A program made the position numbers and the translations under genes. From an uncultured Croceitalea sp. (lineage in GTDB: Bacteria; Bacteroidota; Bacteroidia; Flavobacteriales; Flavobacteriaceae), in assembly GCA_947494805.1 (NCBI GenBank), contig CANLWK010000001.1:806001-870000 (forward strand): DNA of 64,000 nucleotides, in the 5' to 3' direction. The stretch's first letter is position 1; each line of letters begins with the position of its first letter. The notes below the pieces were generated by a model. It was not told the DNA's origin. It made no database searches and saw only the letters and a list, made by a program, of their open reading frames with translations. Shown piece by piece: positions 51,264-61,119 of the stretch.

Positions 51264-51560
51264 ATGTCCAAATTTGGTGAACTAATAGATTTAAGTATTC
51301 CCGTTTTGCTTGACTTCTACGCAGACTGGAACGAACAATCAACTTCAATGCATCCCGTACTTAGAGATGTTGCTGCAGCACTTGGGGATAAGGGTAAGGT
51401 TATTAAAATCGATGTCGATAAAAACAAAGAGCTTTCTCAAGCCTTGCGAATCAAAGGTTTACCTACACTGATGATTTATAAAAAAGGTGAAATGGTCTGG
51501 CGACAAAGTGGTGAGCAAGATGCCAATACCCTTATTGGCATCCTTAACGAGTATATTTAA
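51264..51560 (+). CDS. Thioredoxin-fold protein without active-site cysteines
   Basis: A 98-residue thioredoxin-like protein. The motif that should read WCGPC is WNEQS (residues 22-26, LDFYADWNEQSTSMHP), and the protein has no cysteine at all. The fold itself looks intact: the cis-Pro loop is GLPTLMIYK, and the final helix TLIGILNEYI is present. It cannot be a disulfide reductase; it may be a chaperone or binding scaffold. I recall similar redox-inactive thioredoxins in flavobacteria. A TACTTTTG -7 box is at 51233-51240. Confidence 0.85.
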   Translation: MSKFGELIDLSIPVLLDFYADWNEQSTSMHPVLRDVAAALGDKGKVIKIDVDKNKELSQALRIKGLPTLMIYKKGEMVWRQSGEQDANTLIGILNEYI

Positions 51561-51630
51561 CCTTTATCTTTTCGATTATTTGGCATACCCAAATAGGTCT
51601 GCTAAGTCAATCCGGGTTTTGATGAATTCC

Positions 51631-51897
51631 TTAGATGTGTACCCTTAAGTTTCTTAAAAGGTTTAGCGCCTCTATTTTATGCCAATAAATTTCCATGATT
51701 TCAGTACTACGCACTTTTTGAGCAGGGTTTTCTTCTAGAACCTCTATGAGACGATTGAACCGTTCAATGAATATTTTTTGATTGACTTTGGTACTGGCCA
51801 GTACAATTCGTTCATCTGATTTTACCAAGGCATTCAGCCCCGTAACAAGCCAATACACAATGTTCCTATATGCCGTTCCAAAACTTGCGTGTACCAC
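51631..51897 (-). CDS. Small hypothetical protein, 88 residues
   Basis: An open frame from a GTG at 51897 directly after an in-frame TAG, ending at 51631. The product is basic and helical (FIERFNRLIEVLEENPAQK, EIYWHKIEALNLLRNLRVHI). No family is recognised. It could be real or a relic; its upstream stop and GTG start weaken the case. It is convergent with the thioredoxin-like gene and lies downstream of the DUF2723 gene on the same strand. Confidence 0.3.
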   Translation of the reverse strand: MVHASFGTAYRNIVYWLVTGLNALVKSDERIVLASTKVNQKIFIERFNRLIEVLEENPAQKVRSTEIMEIYWHKIEALNLLRNLRVHI

Positions 51898-51999
51898 CTA
51901 AAAAAAAGCATCAATGCAGATGGTATCACTCATGTCAATGTTTAGATCACTCTATAGCTTTTGCTCCTTTTTGCAATCCATTGGTATTCCTATTCTCAT

Positions 52000-54900
52000 C
52001 TATTCCTCGATTATTGCTCCGTCTTCTGAGGCCGGAATCGTATCTAAAGGTACACTGTCAAGTACCATTGAATCTTGAAGGTCTGGATCGACCCGATCCG
52101 GATTACTGAGGTACTCTTGGTCATCTTCGCCTATAAAATTTGAGAACTTATCAATGTATTCGTTGAAAATAAGGGTTTCTTTCTCTGCAAAGTCACGGTC
52201 TCGATTGCGAATCAAGATATCAATATTGCGGCGGTAGGCCTCCATATCCGTTAGGATGTCTTCCAATTTTTCAAATTGCTCATCCCTTGGAATGCCGGCA
52301 TAATAATCTAATCGTTCTTGATAGACCTTCTTGAGTTTTTCAAATAGCGCACGTGCCTTTTGCTGTTCCCCAACTTTATAATACCCATCTAAAAAAGGTT
52401 CTACAAAAGCATAAAAACCAAAATATTCAAATGGGGTATTGGTCATCGTAATTTCAATCACGTCTTTTGCCTTTTCAATTTTTTCTTCGGCAATCAATTG
52501 TTCCATTAAACGTGCCAAATTGCTGCGGAACGAAAGTCCTTGTGAGCGGGTTTGGGGGTCGTGATAAATATCGTGGCTTGAGGCATTGCCCCATTCCCAC
52601 TTTTTGACAATGTTGTACATGAGCTCGGTGTCAATACGACCCATTTCAAAAGGACTGCTGTTTTTTGTTTTGATAGGTACCAATTTGTAAACCAAACCAT
52701 CAAGTTGCAAGTATTCCTTCATCCAAATATATTCGGCGTTGTCAAAGCTTCCCCCCGAAAAATAGATAGGACGTTTCCAATCATTATTGGCAATAATATC
52801 CAACATTAGAATACGGTTTTTTGGAAGTGCACTTTCGGGAAGGTCAATATCAATATAGTCCAATATCAGATCGGAATCTTTTGGTTTTACCAATCCGCTT
52901 TCCAAAACGTTTTGTTTATTGACCGGAATTCGAATTTTATTGGTGGGATAGTATACAATCTCTTGGGTGCTCTTTGGATATTCTGAAATGTCGCGACCCT
53001 GCTTTTCAAACAAATGTTTGAATTTGGTTTGAGGTTTGTCACTGCCTATCCAATCCATGAAGTCTTTGATATTCCATCGACTATCCGTAAGTTTTTGATA
53101 GTATACGGCATCGCGTGTGCCATACCTGTATTTGTCATGGCTTAGTTGTGACGGAATCGGGTCACTCTCATAGGCTTTGCGTTTCATTTGGTCAATATAC
53201 CAGTCCGTTGCGAAAAGGCTGGTGTTGACAATTCGCACATCGGTACGATGACCTTCAATATCTTGGGCATACCAAAGGGGGAAGGTGTCATTGTCACCGA
53301 TGGTGAACAAAATGGCACCCGCATCTTCTTGGCAAGAGTCGAGATAAGACATCGCTGTTGACTTTGCCGTGTAACGGCCTGAACGGTCGTGGTCATCCCA
53401 ATTTTGAAAAGCCATCAAAAAGGGTACGGCCAATAGGCAAACTGCGGTAACTATAGGTGCGGCGAGTTTGGGCTTCAATAGTTTTTTGACCTCTTCAAAC
53501 AGTCCATAGACACCCAAGCCTATCCAAATAGCGAAAATGTAAAAGGAACCGACTAACGAATAATCGCGTTCCCTTGGTTGAAAGATATAGGGGTTGGTAT
53601 AGAATTGAATTGCAAATCCCGTAAACATAAAGAATACAAAAAGCACCCAAAACTGTTTCGGGTTTCTTGAGACCTGAAAAATGATTCCTAAAATTCCTAA
53701 GATGAGCGGTAAGAAAAAATAGGTGTTTCTTGCCTTGTTGTCCAAGACCTCGCTGGGTAAGTTGTCTTGACTGCCCAAGCGTATGCTATCAATCATTTTG
53801 ATGCCGCTCAACCAGTGGCCATTTTCATCATAACGTCCTTGAACATCGTTTTGTCTCCCTACAAAATTCCACATGAAATAGCGCATGTACATGTATCCGA
53901 ACTGAAACTGAAAAAGATAGCCCAAGTTATCCCCTAACGTAGGTGGCTGTACATTGATGTAATCACTGAAACTCCTTAGAAATTCGATATACTGTTCGGT
54001 GTCAATTTCTCCACCGGCATCTAGGCGTTTGAATTCATTGACCGCTTCGCGAAGCTCGTTGTTTGATATATATTCGGGTTTGATCTTAAAATCGAGTCGA
54101 CCAAAATAGCGCATATAGTTCTCGGCATGTTGCTCGCTCCATAAACGTGGTAAAAACCCGACATGTTTTTTGTTCGGTCCCTGCATGGCGTCTTCGTAAT
54201 AATTAACAATGACATACTTGCCGAGCTTTTCGTCTTTTTCATATTTGGGTTTGTCATCGATATCGTCGCCCGCACCGGCAAATGCATTTGAGAAGTAGGC
54301 GCCGTAAAAAGGACTTTCTACCCCAGGGTACTGCTCACGATTGTAATACGCCAAAAGGGATCGGGCATCTTCAGGGTTGTTCTCATTGACCACGGTCTGT
54401 GAGTTGGCACGTATGGGCAACATTAACCACGATGAAAACCCTAAGATTAAGAACATAAAACACAAAACAATGGTATTTGCAGTGTAGTAGCCATTTTTTC
54501 GGGTATATTGAAGTCCGAAAAAGAAAACTGCTATAATGATAAGCCCCATGATTATGGTGCCCGAGTTAAAGGGCAGTCCTATTTCATTGATAAAAAATAC
54601 TTCGCTCCATCCAAATAGCTTTAAGATGTAGGTCAATGAAAACTTGTAGACCAACATCAATATGCCCACTACGATAGCATTGGCAACAATGAAGTTTTTA
54701 ACGGTCGTTTTCTTGTATTTCTTAAAGAAATAAAGCAGTCCAATAGATGGTATGGCCAAAAAGCCCATAAACTGGATTCCGAAGGTCAGTCCGACTACAA
54801 AACAAATCAATAATAACCACTTGTTGCCACGTGGTTGGTCAAGGTTGTCGGTCCATTTCAATCCCATCCAGAGTAATAAGGCCATAATCAAACTCGCCAT

Positions 54901-55347
54901 GGCATAGACCTCGGTCTCGACCGCGTTGAACCAAAAACTATCTGAAAATGTAAAGGCCAGTGAACCCACTAAGCCACTTGCCAAGACAGCTATGGCCTTG
55001 CTATTTGAAAACTTTACTTTTTTAACGATCAACTTTCTTGTCAGATTGGTGATGGTCCAGAACATAAACAAGATGGTAAAGGCACTTGAAACGCCCGATA
55101 CCGTATTGACCATTCGTGCTATTTGCGAATTTTCAAAGGCAAACATGGCAAAAAAAGCGCCTATCATTTGCAATAATGGAGCCCCTGGTGGGTGCCCTAC
55201 CTGCAAGTTGGCCGATGTTGTTATATATTCACCGGCATCCCAAAAACTGCCGGTCGGTTCTACCGTGATAAGGTAAACAAGTAGTGCAATGGAAAACGTG
55301 GCCCAACCTAGTATGGTATCCCACTTTTCAAAGTCTTTTGCAAACAT
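52000..55347 (-). CDS. DUF2723 (glycosyltransferase 117-like) membrane protein
   Basis: A 1115-residue protein. The first about 650 residues have about a dozen membrane helices with the DUF2723 start YLITVEPTGSFWDAGEYITTS and a luminal/periplasmic substrate loop (LQVGHPPGAPLLQMIGAFF). The C-terminal 450 residues are soluble, with a short helical repeat region at the end (FEYFGFYAFVEPFLDGYYKV, ARALFEKLKKVYQERLDYYA). DUF2723/PMT-like GT-C enzymes transfer a sugar from a lipid carrier to extracytoplasmic proteins; they are linked to Bacteroidota O-glycosylation. Start MFAKDFEKWD at 55347 is clear. Confidence 0.88.
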   Translation of the reverse strand: MFAKDFEKWDTILGWATFSIALLVYLITVEPTGSFWDAGEYITTSANLQVGHPPGAPLLQMIGAFFAMFAFENSQIARMVNTVSGVSSAFTILFMFWTITNLTRKLIVKKVKFSNSKAIAVLASGLVGSLAFTFSDSFWFNAVETEVYAMASLIMALLLWMGLKWTDNLDQPRGNKWLLLICFVVGLTFGIQFMGFLAIPSIGLLYFFKKYKKTTVKNFIVANAIVVGILMLVYKFSLTYILKLFGWSEVFFINEIGLPFNSGTIIMGLIIIAVFFFGLQYTRKNGYYTANTIVLCFMFLILGFSSWLMLPIRANSQTVVNENNPEDARSLLAYYNREQYPGVESPFYGAYFSNAFAGAGDDIDDKPKYEKDEKLGKYVIVNYYEDAMQGPNKKHVGFLPRLWSEQHAENYMRYFGRLDFKIKPEYISNNELREAVNEFKRLDAGGEIDTEQYIEFLRSFSDYINVQPPTLGDNLGYLFQFQFGYMYMRYFMWNFVGRQNDVQGRYDENGHWLSGIKMIDSIRLGSQDNLPSEVLDNKARNTYFFLPLILGILGIIFQVSRNPKQFWVLFVFFMFTGFAIQFYTNPYIFQPRERDYSLVGSFYIFAIWIGLGVYGLFEEVKKLLKPKLAAPIVTAVCLLAVPFLMAFQNWDDHDRSGRYTAKSTAMSYLDSCQEDAGAILFTIGDNDTFPLWYAQDIEGHRTDVRIVNTSLFATDWYIDQMKRKAYESDPIPSQLSHDKYRYGTRDAVYYQKLTDSRWNIKDFMDWIGSDKPQTKFKHLFEKQGRDISEYPKSTQEIVYYPTNKIRIPVNKQNVLESGLVKPKDSDLILDYIDIDLPESALPKNRILMLDIIANNDWKRPIYFSGGSFDNAEYIWMKEYLQLDGLVYKLVPIKTKNSSPFEMGRIDTELMYNIVKKWEWGNASSHDIYHDPQTRSQGLSFRSNLARLMEQLIAEEKIEKAKDVIEITMTNTPFEYFGFYAFVEPFLDGYYKVGEQQKARALFEKLKKVYQERLDYYAGIPRDEQFEKLEDILTDMEAYRRNIDILIRNRDRDFAEKETLIFNEYIDKFSNFIGEDDQEYLSNPDRVDPDLQDSMVLDSVPLDTIPASEDGAIIEE

Positions 55348-55466
55348 GAAGAATGTTCTTTACTGATTGGGGCGAATTTACCAAATAAAATAGAGACGTT
55401 AAGTTATTTTTCTAAAACCTTTAACAGGTAATTTTCAAGATTTTCAAAAGGATTGTATTGAATTTG

Positions 55467-55497
55467 TTTGGCGATATAAAAGTTTGTTTTAAATTTG
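55467..55497 (+). promoter_or_regulatory. Bacteroidota-type promoter of tRNA-Gln
   Basis: TTTG (55467-55470), 19 bases, TAAATTTG (55490-55497). The start site should be near 55504, about ten bases before the tRNA. Confidence 0.8.
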
Positions 55498-55514
55498 CAC
55501 GCTCTTATTGGCAA

Positions 55515-55586
55515 TGGCCCATGGTGTAATTGGCAACACAGCTGGTTTTGGTCCAGTCGTTCTAGGTTCGAGTCCTAGTGGGCCAA
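55515..55586 (+). tRNA. tRNA-Gln, anticodon TTG
   Basis: A 72-base cloverleaf: acceptor TGGCCCA paired with TGGGCCA, D arm with GGTGTAATTGGCAAC, anticodon stem CTGG/CCAG around the loop TTTTGGT (anticodon TTG, reading CAA/CAG), T arm CTAGG-TTCGAGT-CCTAG and discriminator A. No CCA is encoded. Confidence 0.95.
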
Positions 55587-55601
55587 CGAGAATTTAGTGA
55601 G

Positions 55602-55633
55602 AATCCTGATTTCGAAAGAGGTCAGGATTTTTT
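55602..55633 (+). terminator. Intrinsic terminator after tRNA-Gln
   Basis: AATCCTGA and TCAGGATT pair in an 8 bp stem around a 12-base loop and are followed by six T. It lies 15 bases after the tRNA. Confidence 0.8.
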
Positions 55634-55740
55634 GTTTTAGGTATTCTACATAGTAATAAAGTCTGTGGTTGTTGATAGTCGACATTTTTAGGAACAACCT
55701 TCATCAGTATAAGGGCAAAGTTTTTTGTTCAAGCTTTGGT

Positions 55741-55770
55741 TTTGCAAACAATAGAATTATCGTATATTTG
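55741..55770 (+). promoter_or_regulatory. Bacteroidota-type promoter of rimP-nusA-infB
   Basis: TTTG (55741-55744), 18 bases, TATATTTG (55763-55770). A transcript would start near 55777. It is immediately followed by a terminator-like hairpin inside the leader. Confidence 0.72.
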
Positions 55771-55799
55771 CACCTCCAAAAGGATATCAATGTATTCAT

Positions 55800-55830
55800 G
55801 AGGGGACTTCGAGTCCCCTCTTTTATTATT
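55800..55830 (+). terminator. Terminator-like hairpin within the rimP leader (possible attenuator)
   Basis: GAGGGGACT and AGTCCCCTC form a perfect 9 bp GC-rich stem with a TCG loop, followed by TTTTATTATT. It lies about 23 bases after the predicted start site and 51 before the rimP ATG, so it would end most transcripts unless read through or refolded. Confidence 0.72.
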
Positions 55831-55881
55831 TAAAATTGTTATTTTTTTGAATGGAAAACTGAAGTGCTGAACGGCTGGCTT

Positions 55882-56343
55882 ATGTTCAAAGAAAAGGTTA
55901 CCGGGTTATTGCAAGAGGCGTTGGAACAACGCAAAGACCTCTTTTTAATTGATTTTTCGGTTGGTGCCGATAACCGAATCAAAGTAGTGCTCGACGGTGA
56001 TAAGGGCGTGAACCTCAAAGATTGTATGGATGTCAGTCGGGCCATTGAACATAATTTGGATAGGGAAGAAGAGGATTTTTCTCTAGAGGTCACTTCGGCA
56101 GGTGCAACCGCACCTCTGGTATTGCCAAGGCAGTACCAAAAGAACGTAGGTAGAAAGCTTGAGGTCAAAACATTGACCGATACCATTGAAGGTAATCTAA
56201 CGGCAAGTAGTGAGGAATCGATTACCTTGGAATGGAAGGCTAGAGAGCCCAAACCTGTGGGTAAAGGAAAACATACGGTACAGAAAAAGCAAGAGATTGC
56301 CATTTCTGATATTAAAGAAGCAAAAGTTGTATTAAAATTTTAA
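55882..56343 (+). CDS. rimP: Ribosome maturation factor RimP
   Basis: A 153-residue RimP that binds the 30S subunit during maturation. The N-terminal domain (1-75) carries FLIDFSVGADNRIKVVLDGDKG and KDCMDVSRAIEHNLD, while the C-terminal barrel includes LEVTSAGATAPLVLPRQY and GRKLEVKT. ATG 55882 is taken as the start; an upstream GTG (55864) is in frame but adds only six residues. It heads rimP-nusA-infB, and the leader contains a terminator-like hairpin. Confidence 0.94.
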   Translation: MFKEKVTGLLQEALEQRKDLFLIDFSVGADNRIKVVLDGDKGVNLKDCMDVSRAIEHNLDREEEDFSLEVTSAGATAPLVLPRQYQKNVGRKLEVKTLTDTIEGNLTASSEESITLEWKAREPKPVGKGKHTVQKKQEIAISDIKEAKVVLKF

Positions 56344-56355
56344 ATGTAGACCACA

Positions 56356-57588
56356 ATGGAAAACATGGCACTTATTGAATCCTTTTCAGAGTTTAAGGAT
56401 GATAAGTTTATCGATAGGGTAACCCTAATGGCAATTTTAGAAGACGTATTTCGTAATGCGTTGAAGAAAAAGTTTGGCTCTGATGAGAATTTTGACATCA
56501 TTATCAATCCTGATAAAGGTGATTTAGAGATTTGGAGAAACCGTGTGGTCGTTGAAGATGGAGAGGTAGAAGATCCCAATGAAGAGATTTCATTGTCTGA
56601 GGCGCAAAAAATTGAGCCTGATTTTGAAGTTGGTGAAGATGTGTCTGAAGAAGTAAAGCTTATGGATTTGGGTCGTCGGGCCATTTTGGCTTTGCGTCAA
56701 AACCTGATTTCTAAAATACACGAGCATGATAATACAACCATATACAAGCAGTTTAAAGATTTAGAAGGTGAGATTTACACTGCTGAGGTACACCATATTC
56801 GTCACAAGGCCATTATTTTGTTAGATGACGAAGGCAACGAAATCATTATGCCGAAAGAGCGTCAAATTCCTTCTGATTTTTTCAGGAAAGGAGATAATGT
56901 AAGAGGTATTATTGATAGTGTCGAGTTGAAAGGAAACAAACCGACCATCATCATGTCTAGAACATCACCCAAATTTTTGGAGCAGTTGTTTTTTCAAGAA
57001 ATTCCTGAAGTTTTCGACGGCTTGATTACCATTAAGAAGGCAGTTCGTATACCTGGTGAAAAAGCCAAGGTTGCCGTGGACTCTTATGATGATAGAATTG
57101 ACCCAGTAGGGGCCTGCGTAGGTATGAAAGGCTCTCGTATTCATGGCATCGTCCGTGAATTGGGCAACGAAAATATTGATGTGATCAACTGGACGAACAA
57201 CTCGCAATTAATGGTCACCAGAGCGCTAAGTCCGGCACGTGTTTCGTCAGTAAAGCTTGATGATGAAAAGATGACGGCTCAGGTGTATCTGAAACCAGAA
57301 GAGGTTTCAAAGGCCATTGGTCGTGGAGGACACAATATTAGATTGGCTGGGCAATTAACTGGTTATGAGATAGATGTATTCCGTGAAGGAGTTGAAGAAG
57401 ATGTTGAGTTGACCGAGTTCTCTGATGAAATTGATGCCTGGATCATTGAAGAGTTCAAGAAGATAGGTTTAGATACCGCTCGAAGTGTACTTGAGCAAGA
57501 TGCAGCAGATTTGGTCAAGCGTACTGATTTAGAAGAAGAAACCGTTGCAGAAGTGGTTCGGATTTTAAAATCAGAGTTTGAAGATTAA
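56356..57588 (+). CDS. nusA: Transcription termination/antitermination protein NusA
   Basis: A 410-residue NusA with the N-terminal RNA polymerase-binding domain (1-130), S1 domain (about 135-200, GEIYTAEVHHIRHKAI), and two KH domains (IDPVGACVGMKGSRIHGIVRELG and KAIGRGGHNIRLAGQLTG). The E. coli C-terminal acidic repeats are absent, as usual in Bacteroidota. Starts at 56356 and 56365 are possible. It is 12 bases after rimP and 43 before infB. It binds the nascent RNA and may help set attenuation of its own operon, as known for E. coli. Confidence 0.96.
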   Translation: MENMALIESFSEFKDDKFIDRVTLMAILEDVFRNALKKKFGSDENFDIIINPDKGDLEIWRNRVVVEDGEVEDPNEEISLSEAQKIEPDFEVGEDVSEEVKLMDLGRRAILALRQNLISKIHEHDNTTIYKQFKDLEGEIYTAEVHHIRHKAIILLDDEGNEIIMPKERQIPSDFFRKGDNVRGIIDSVELKGNKPTIIMSRTSPKFLEQLFFQEIPEVFDGLITIKKAVRIPGEKAKVAVDSYDDRIDPVGACVGMKGSRIHGIVRELGNENIDVINWTNNSQLMVTRALSPARVSSVKLDDEKMTAQVYLKPEEVSKAIGRGGHNIRLAGQLTGYEIDVFREGVEEDVELTEFSDEIDAWIIEEFKKIGLDTARSVLEQDAADLVKRTDLEEETVAEVVRILKSEFED

Positions 57589-57631
57589 ACTATATATTAG
57601 CACTTAAATTTAAAGGGACAGCACCGTTTTT

Positions 57632-60376
57632 ATGGCAGGAAATCCAACAATACGATTAAATAAAGTTCTTAGGGAGTTGAACATTTCTCTAGATAGGGCT
57701 GTGGACCATTTGGTATCAAAAGGACATGATATCGAAGCAAGGCCCACAACTAAAATCACGGACGAAGTGTACCAAGTGCTGTTGGATGAGTTCCAAACAG
57801 ATAAAAGCAAAAGGGTCGCTTCAAAAGAGGTTGCTGAAGAAAAGCAAAAGGAAAAAGAAGAGCTTAGGTTGCAGATGGAGCGTGAGCAAGAAGAGCGAAG
57901 GTTGGCACGTGAGCGCCGACAGGCTGCTTCTGAACAAGTTATCAAGGGTAAGGTTGAGCTTTCTGGGCCAAAAACCGTTGGTAAAATTGATTTAGATGGC
58001 AAAAAGCCAAAACCAAAGGTTGAAGAGAAACCCGAAGAAAAGGAAGTAGTCGCTGAACAACCAACACCAAAAGAGGAACCGGTAGCGAAAAAAGAAGAGA
58101 CCAAGGTTGTAGAAGCAGCTGCGTCAAAGCCAAAGGTCGAAACAGAGACAAAAGAAACTCCTAAGGTCATTGCGGAGCCGGTTGAAAAGAAAGAAACTGA
58201 AGAAGCTCCCGCGGCCACATCAGAGACCATTGAAACAAAATACCAAAAATTATCTGGGCCTAAAATTACAGGTGATAAAATTGACCTTAGCAAGTTCAAC
58301 AAGCCTAAAAAGAAGAAAGAAGAGCCCAAAAAAGAAGATGCTTCTGCTGATCGTAAAAAACGTCGTAGAAGAATAGTTAGCAACACGGGTGGTCAGTCTG
58401 GTAATACTAGAGGAAGAAATACAGGAGGCAATAGAAGAGGTGGTCAACGACCAAATACCCCTAAAGTAGAGCCAACAGAAGAAGAAGTACAAAAACAGGT
58501 ACGGGAAACCCTTGAAAAACTTCAAGGTAAATCCAATAAAGGTAAAGGCGCCAAGTATCGTAGAGAGAAAAGGGACCAACACCGTCAACAGACAGAAAAA
58601 GATTTAGAACAACAAGAACTAGAGAGCAAATTGCTCAAGGTTACTGAGTTCGTTACGGTCAATGAGATGGCTACTATGATGGACGTTTCAACGACCCAGA
58701 TTATTTCTGCTTGTATGTCACTGGGTATGATGGTGACCATGAACCAGAGATTAGACGCTGAGACGCTTTCAATTGTTGCTGAAGAATTTGGCTATCAAGT
58801 TGAATTTGTTACTGCTGATATTGAAGAGGCCATTGAAGTTGAAGAAGATAGTCCTGAAGATTTAAAATCACGTGCACCAATCGTCACCGTGATGGGTCAC
58901 GTTGACCATGGTAAGACATCTTTGTTGGATTACATTCGGGAAGAAAATGTAATTGCAGGTGAAAGTGGCGGTATTACCCAGCACATTGGTGCTTATGGCG
59001 TAACATTGTCGAGCGGTCAGAAAATAACATTTTTAGATACTCCTGGTCACGAAGCGTTTACCGCAATGCGTGCGAGGGGTGCCCAGGTTACCGATATCGC
59101 CATTATTGTTATCGCTGCAGATGATGATATCATGCCGCAGACCAAAGAGGCCATTAGTCATGCACAAGCAGCTGGCGTTCCTATTGTGTTTGCCATTAAC
59201 AAAATAGATAGGCCAACGGCGAATCCTGATAAGATAAAAGAAGGGTTGGCTCAGATGAACCTTTTGGTTGAAGATTGGGGCGGTAAGATACAGTCACATG
59301 ATATTTCGGCCAAGACGGGTGATGGTGTTAAAGACTTGCTTGAAAAAGTATTGTTGGAAGCTGAGTTGTTGGAGCTACAAGCGAACCCTGATAAGCTGGC
59401 CAATGGAACAGTTGTTGAAGCGTTTTTGGACAAAGGCCGTGGCTATGTAAGTACCATTTTGGTACAGGCAGGTACGCTTAAGATTGGGGATTATGTGCTT
59501 GCGGGAACATGTAGCGGAAAGGTGAAGGCCATGCAAGATGAGCGCGGCAAGAATATTAAACAAGCGGGCCCTGCGACGCCAATTTCAATTTTAGGTTTGG
59601 ACGGTGCCCCTCAAGCGGGTGATAAGTTCAATGTGCTTGACGATGAGCGTGAAGCGAAACAAATCGCTGCAAAGCGTTCACAATTGCAGCGTGAACAATC
59701 TGTTAGAACCCAGCGACATATTACACTTGATGAAATCGGTAGACGTATTGCCTTGGGCGATTTCCAAGAGTTGAACATAATATTGAAAGGTGATGTTGAT
59801 GGTTCGGTTGAGGCGTTGACCGATTCGTTCCAGAAGCTATCCACTGATGAGATACAGGTGAACATCATACACAAAGGTGTTGGTGCGATCACCGAATCCG
59901 ATGTGCTCTTGGCTAGTGCTTCCGATGCTATCATTATTGGTTTCAACGTCCGACCGATGGGCAATGCAAGGGATATTGCAGATAAAGAGGAAATCGATAT
60001 CAGAATGTACTCTATCATCTATGATGCTATCAATGATTTGAAAGATGCGATGGAAGGTATGTTGTCTCCTGAAATGAAAGAGGAGATTACGGGTACTGCT
60101 GAGATTCGTGAGACGTTTAAGATTTCTAAAATTGGTACGATTGCTGGATGTATGGTGACCAATGGTAAAATATTCAGAAATTCACAGATACGGTTGATTC
60201 GTGATGGAGTGGTTATTTTCACAGGAGAATTATCTTCTTTGAAACGCTTCAAAGACGATGTGAAAGAAGTTTCTAAAGGATATGACTGTGGTCTTCAAGT
60301 GAAGAACTACAACGACATTCGAATCGATGATGTTGTAGAGGCTTTTCAAGAAGTAGCTGTCAAGAAGACACTATAA
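57632..60376 (+). CDS. infB: Translation initiation factor IF-2
   Basis: A 914-residue IF-2 that places fMet-tRNA on the 30S subunit. The N-terminal IF2N domain (about 1-50) is followed by a long Lys/Glu/Pro-rich linker (about 55-310) holding two near-repeats of LSGPK and KIDL. The GTPase domain begins at about 410 with GHVDHGKTS (G1), DTPGHEAF (G3) and NKID (G4). Domains II-IV follow ([13 protein letters not shown]-type region, [22 protein letters not shown]). It ends near a terminator. Confidence 0.97.
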   Translation: MAGNPTIRLNKVLRELNISLDRAVDHLVSKGHDIEARPTTKITDEVYQVLLDEFQTDKSKRVASKEVAEEKQKEKEELRLQMEREQEERRLARERRQAASEQVIKGKVELSGPKTVGKIDLDGKKPKPKVEEKPEEKEVVAEQPTPKEEPVAKKEETKVVEAAASKPKVETETKETPKVIAEPVEKKETEEAPAATSETIETKYQKLSGPKITGDKIDLSKFNKPKKKKEEPKKEDASADRKKRRRRIVSNTGGQSGNTRGRNTGGNRRGGQRPNTPKVEPTEEEVQKQVRETLEKLQGKSNKGKGAKYRREKRDQHRQQTEKDLEQQELESKLLKVTEFVTVNEMATMMDVSTTQIISACMSLGMMVTMNQRLDAETLSIVAEEFGYQVEFVTADIEEAIEVEEDSPEDLKSRAPIVTVMGHVDHGKTSLLDYIREENVIAGESGGITQHIGAYGVTLSSGQKITFLDTPGHEAFTAMRARGAQVTDIAIIVIAADDDIMPQTKEAISHAQAAGVPIVFAINKIDRPTANPDKIKEGLAQMNLLVEDWGGKIQSHDISAKTGDGVKDLLEKVLLEAELLELQANPDKLANGTVVEAFLDKGRGYVSTILVQAGTLKIGDYVLAGTCSGKVKAMQDERGKNIKQAGPATPISILGLDGAPQAGDKFNVLDDEREAKQIAAKRSQLQREQSVRTQRHITLDEIGRRIALGDFQELNIILKGDVDGSVEALTDSFQKLSTDEIQVNIIHKGVGAITESDVLLASASDAIIIGFNVRPMGNARDIADKEEIDIRMYSIIYDAINDLKDAMEGMLSPEMKEEITGTAEIRETFKISKIGTIAGCMVTNGKIFRNSQIRLIRDGVVIFTGELSSLKRFKDDVKEVSKGYDCGLQVKNYNDIRIDDVVEAFQEVAVKKTL

Positions 60377-60396
60377 GAGTGTTGAACTAACGATAT

Positions 60397-60423
60397 AAAA
60401 AATCCCGCTCAGCGGGATTTTTT
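60397..60423. terminator. Terminator of rimP-nusA-infB, shared with the SPOR gene
   Basis: AAAAAATCCCGC / GCGGGATTTTTT with a TCA loop. The symmetric ends serve the convergent SPOR gene too. Confidence 0.9.
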
Positions 60424-60435
60424 GTTTTATAAAGT

Positions 60436-60807
60436 TTATTTAGAGGTGTTTTCAGGCTTTAAGAGCATGGCATTCGGATACTTTTTGCGTACCTCTTGAA
60501 ACTTTCGTTCCGCTTCCAATTTATCCCTGAACTTTCCTAAGCGCACTCTGTATGTGGGTTCCTGAAATTCTATTTTAGAGTACCATCCTGGGAAATCAAC
60601 GTCAATCTTTGATTTTAGGTTTTGCGCTTTTTGATAGCTCCCAAACCCCACTTGAATTTGATAGTATTCGGCTTTTGAATTGACAGTATTATATACACTG
60701 ACCAACTTTTCTATATTGGGGTCCTGTTCAATGGTAATAGTGCCTTCTTGGGCGGCAAGGTAAGTAGACGTGCCTAGGGCAAGGGCAATAAAAACAAGAG
60801 TTTTCAT
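60436..60807 (-). CDS. SPOR-domain periplasmic protein
   Basis: A 123-residue protein with signal peptide (1-19, LGTSTYLAAQ) and a SPOR domain (about 47-123): EYYQIQVGFGSYQKAQNLKS, YRVRLGKFRDKLEAERKFQEV and a final YPNAMLLKPE. SPOR domains bind denuded glycan strands at the septum. ATG 60807 is used because the longer frame lacks a signal peptide. It is convergent with infB. Confidence 0.88.
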   Translation of the reverse strand: MKTLVFIALALGTSTYLAAQEGTITIEQDPNIEKLVSVYNTVNSKAEYYQIQVGFGSYQKAQNLKSKIDVDFPGWYSKIEFQEPTYRVRLGKFRDKLEAERKFQEVRKKYPNAMLLKPENTSK

Positions 60808-61119
60808 AACTGTGCTTCTGTTTTTTAGTGTTGTTGGTAGCAAAAGTAATTTTTTAAGTTTAAACAAAAGAAAAAGCATTATTTAGAATAGTTATAAATT
60901 ATATATTATCAATCCATTAACATTTAAAAAAACACCGCTGTGTCGTATTTTTGTCAGCAATTTTAGGCAGGGTAAATACCGCTTTTTTAGATATCTTACA
61001 GTAAATATCATGCCAAAAATCTGAAAGCAAAGGTGTTATATTGATTTTAAGTTTCGAGTGCCGAATATTGACGGCATCATTAAAATCAGTTTTAGTACTA
61101 AAGAAATAATAAGTATCAA
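60808..61119 (+). other. Spacer before the alternative complex III operon
   Basis: 312 bases without a gene. A TATTTTTG -7-type box at 60946-60953 is the best promoter candidate for actA, but the upstream box is poor; the leader would be about 160 bases. No stem-loop of note was seen. Confidence 0.4.

Noticed and set aside
57610-58386. 258-codon minus-strand open frame over the infB start
   Set aside because: The translation is a Ser/Phe-rich low-complexity mirror of the Lys/Glu linker of IF-2.
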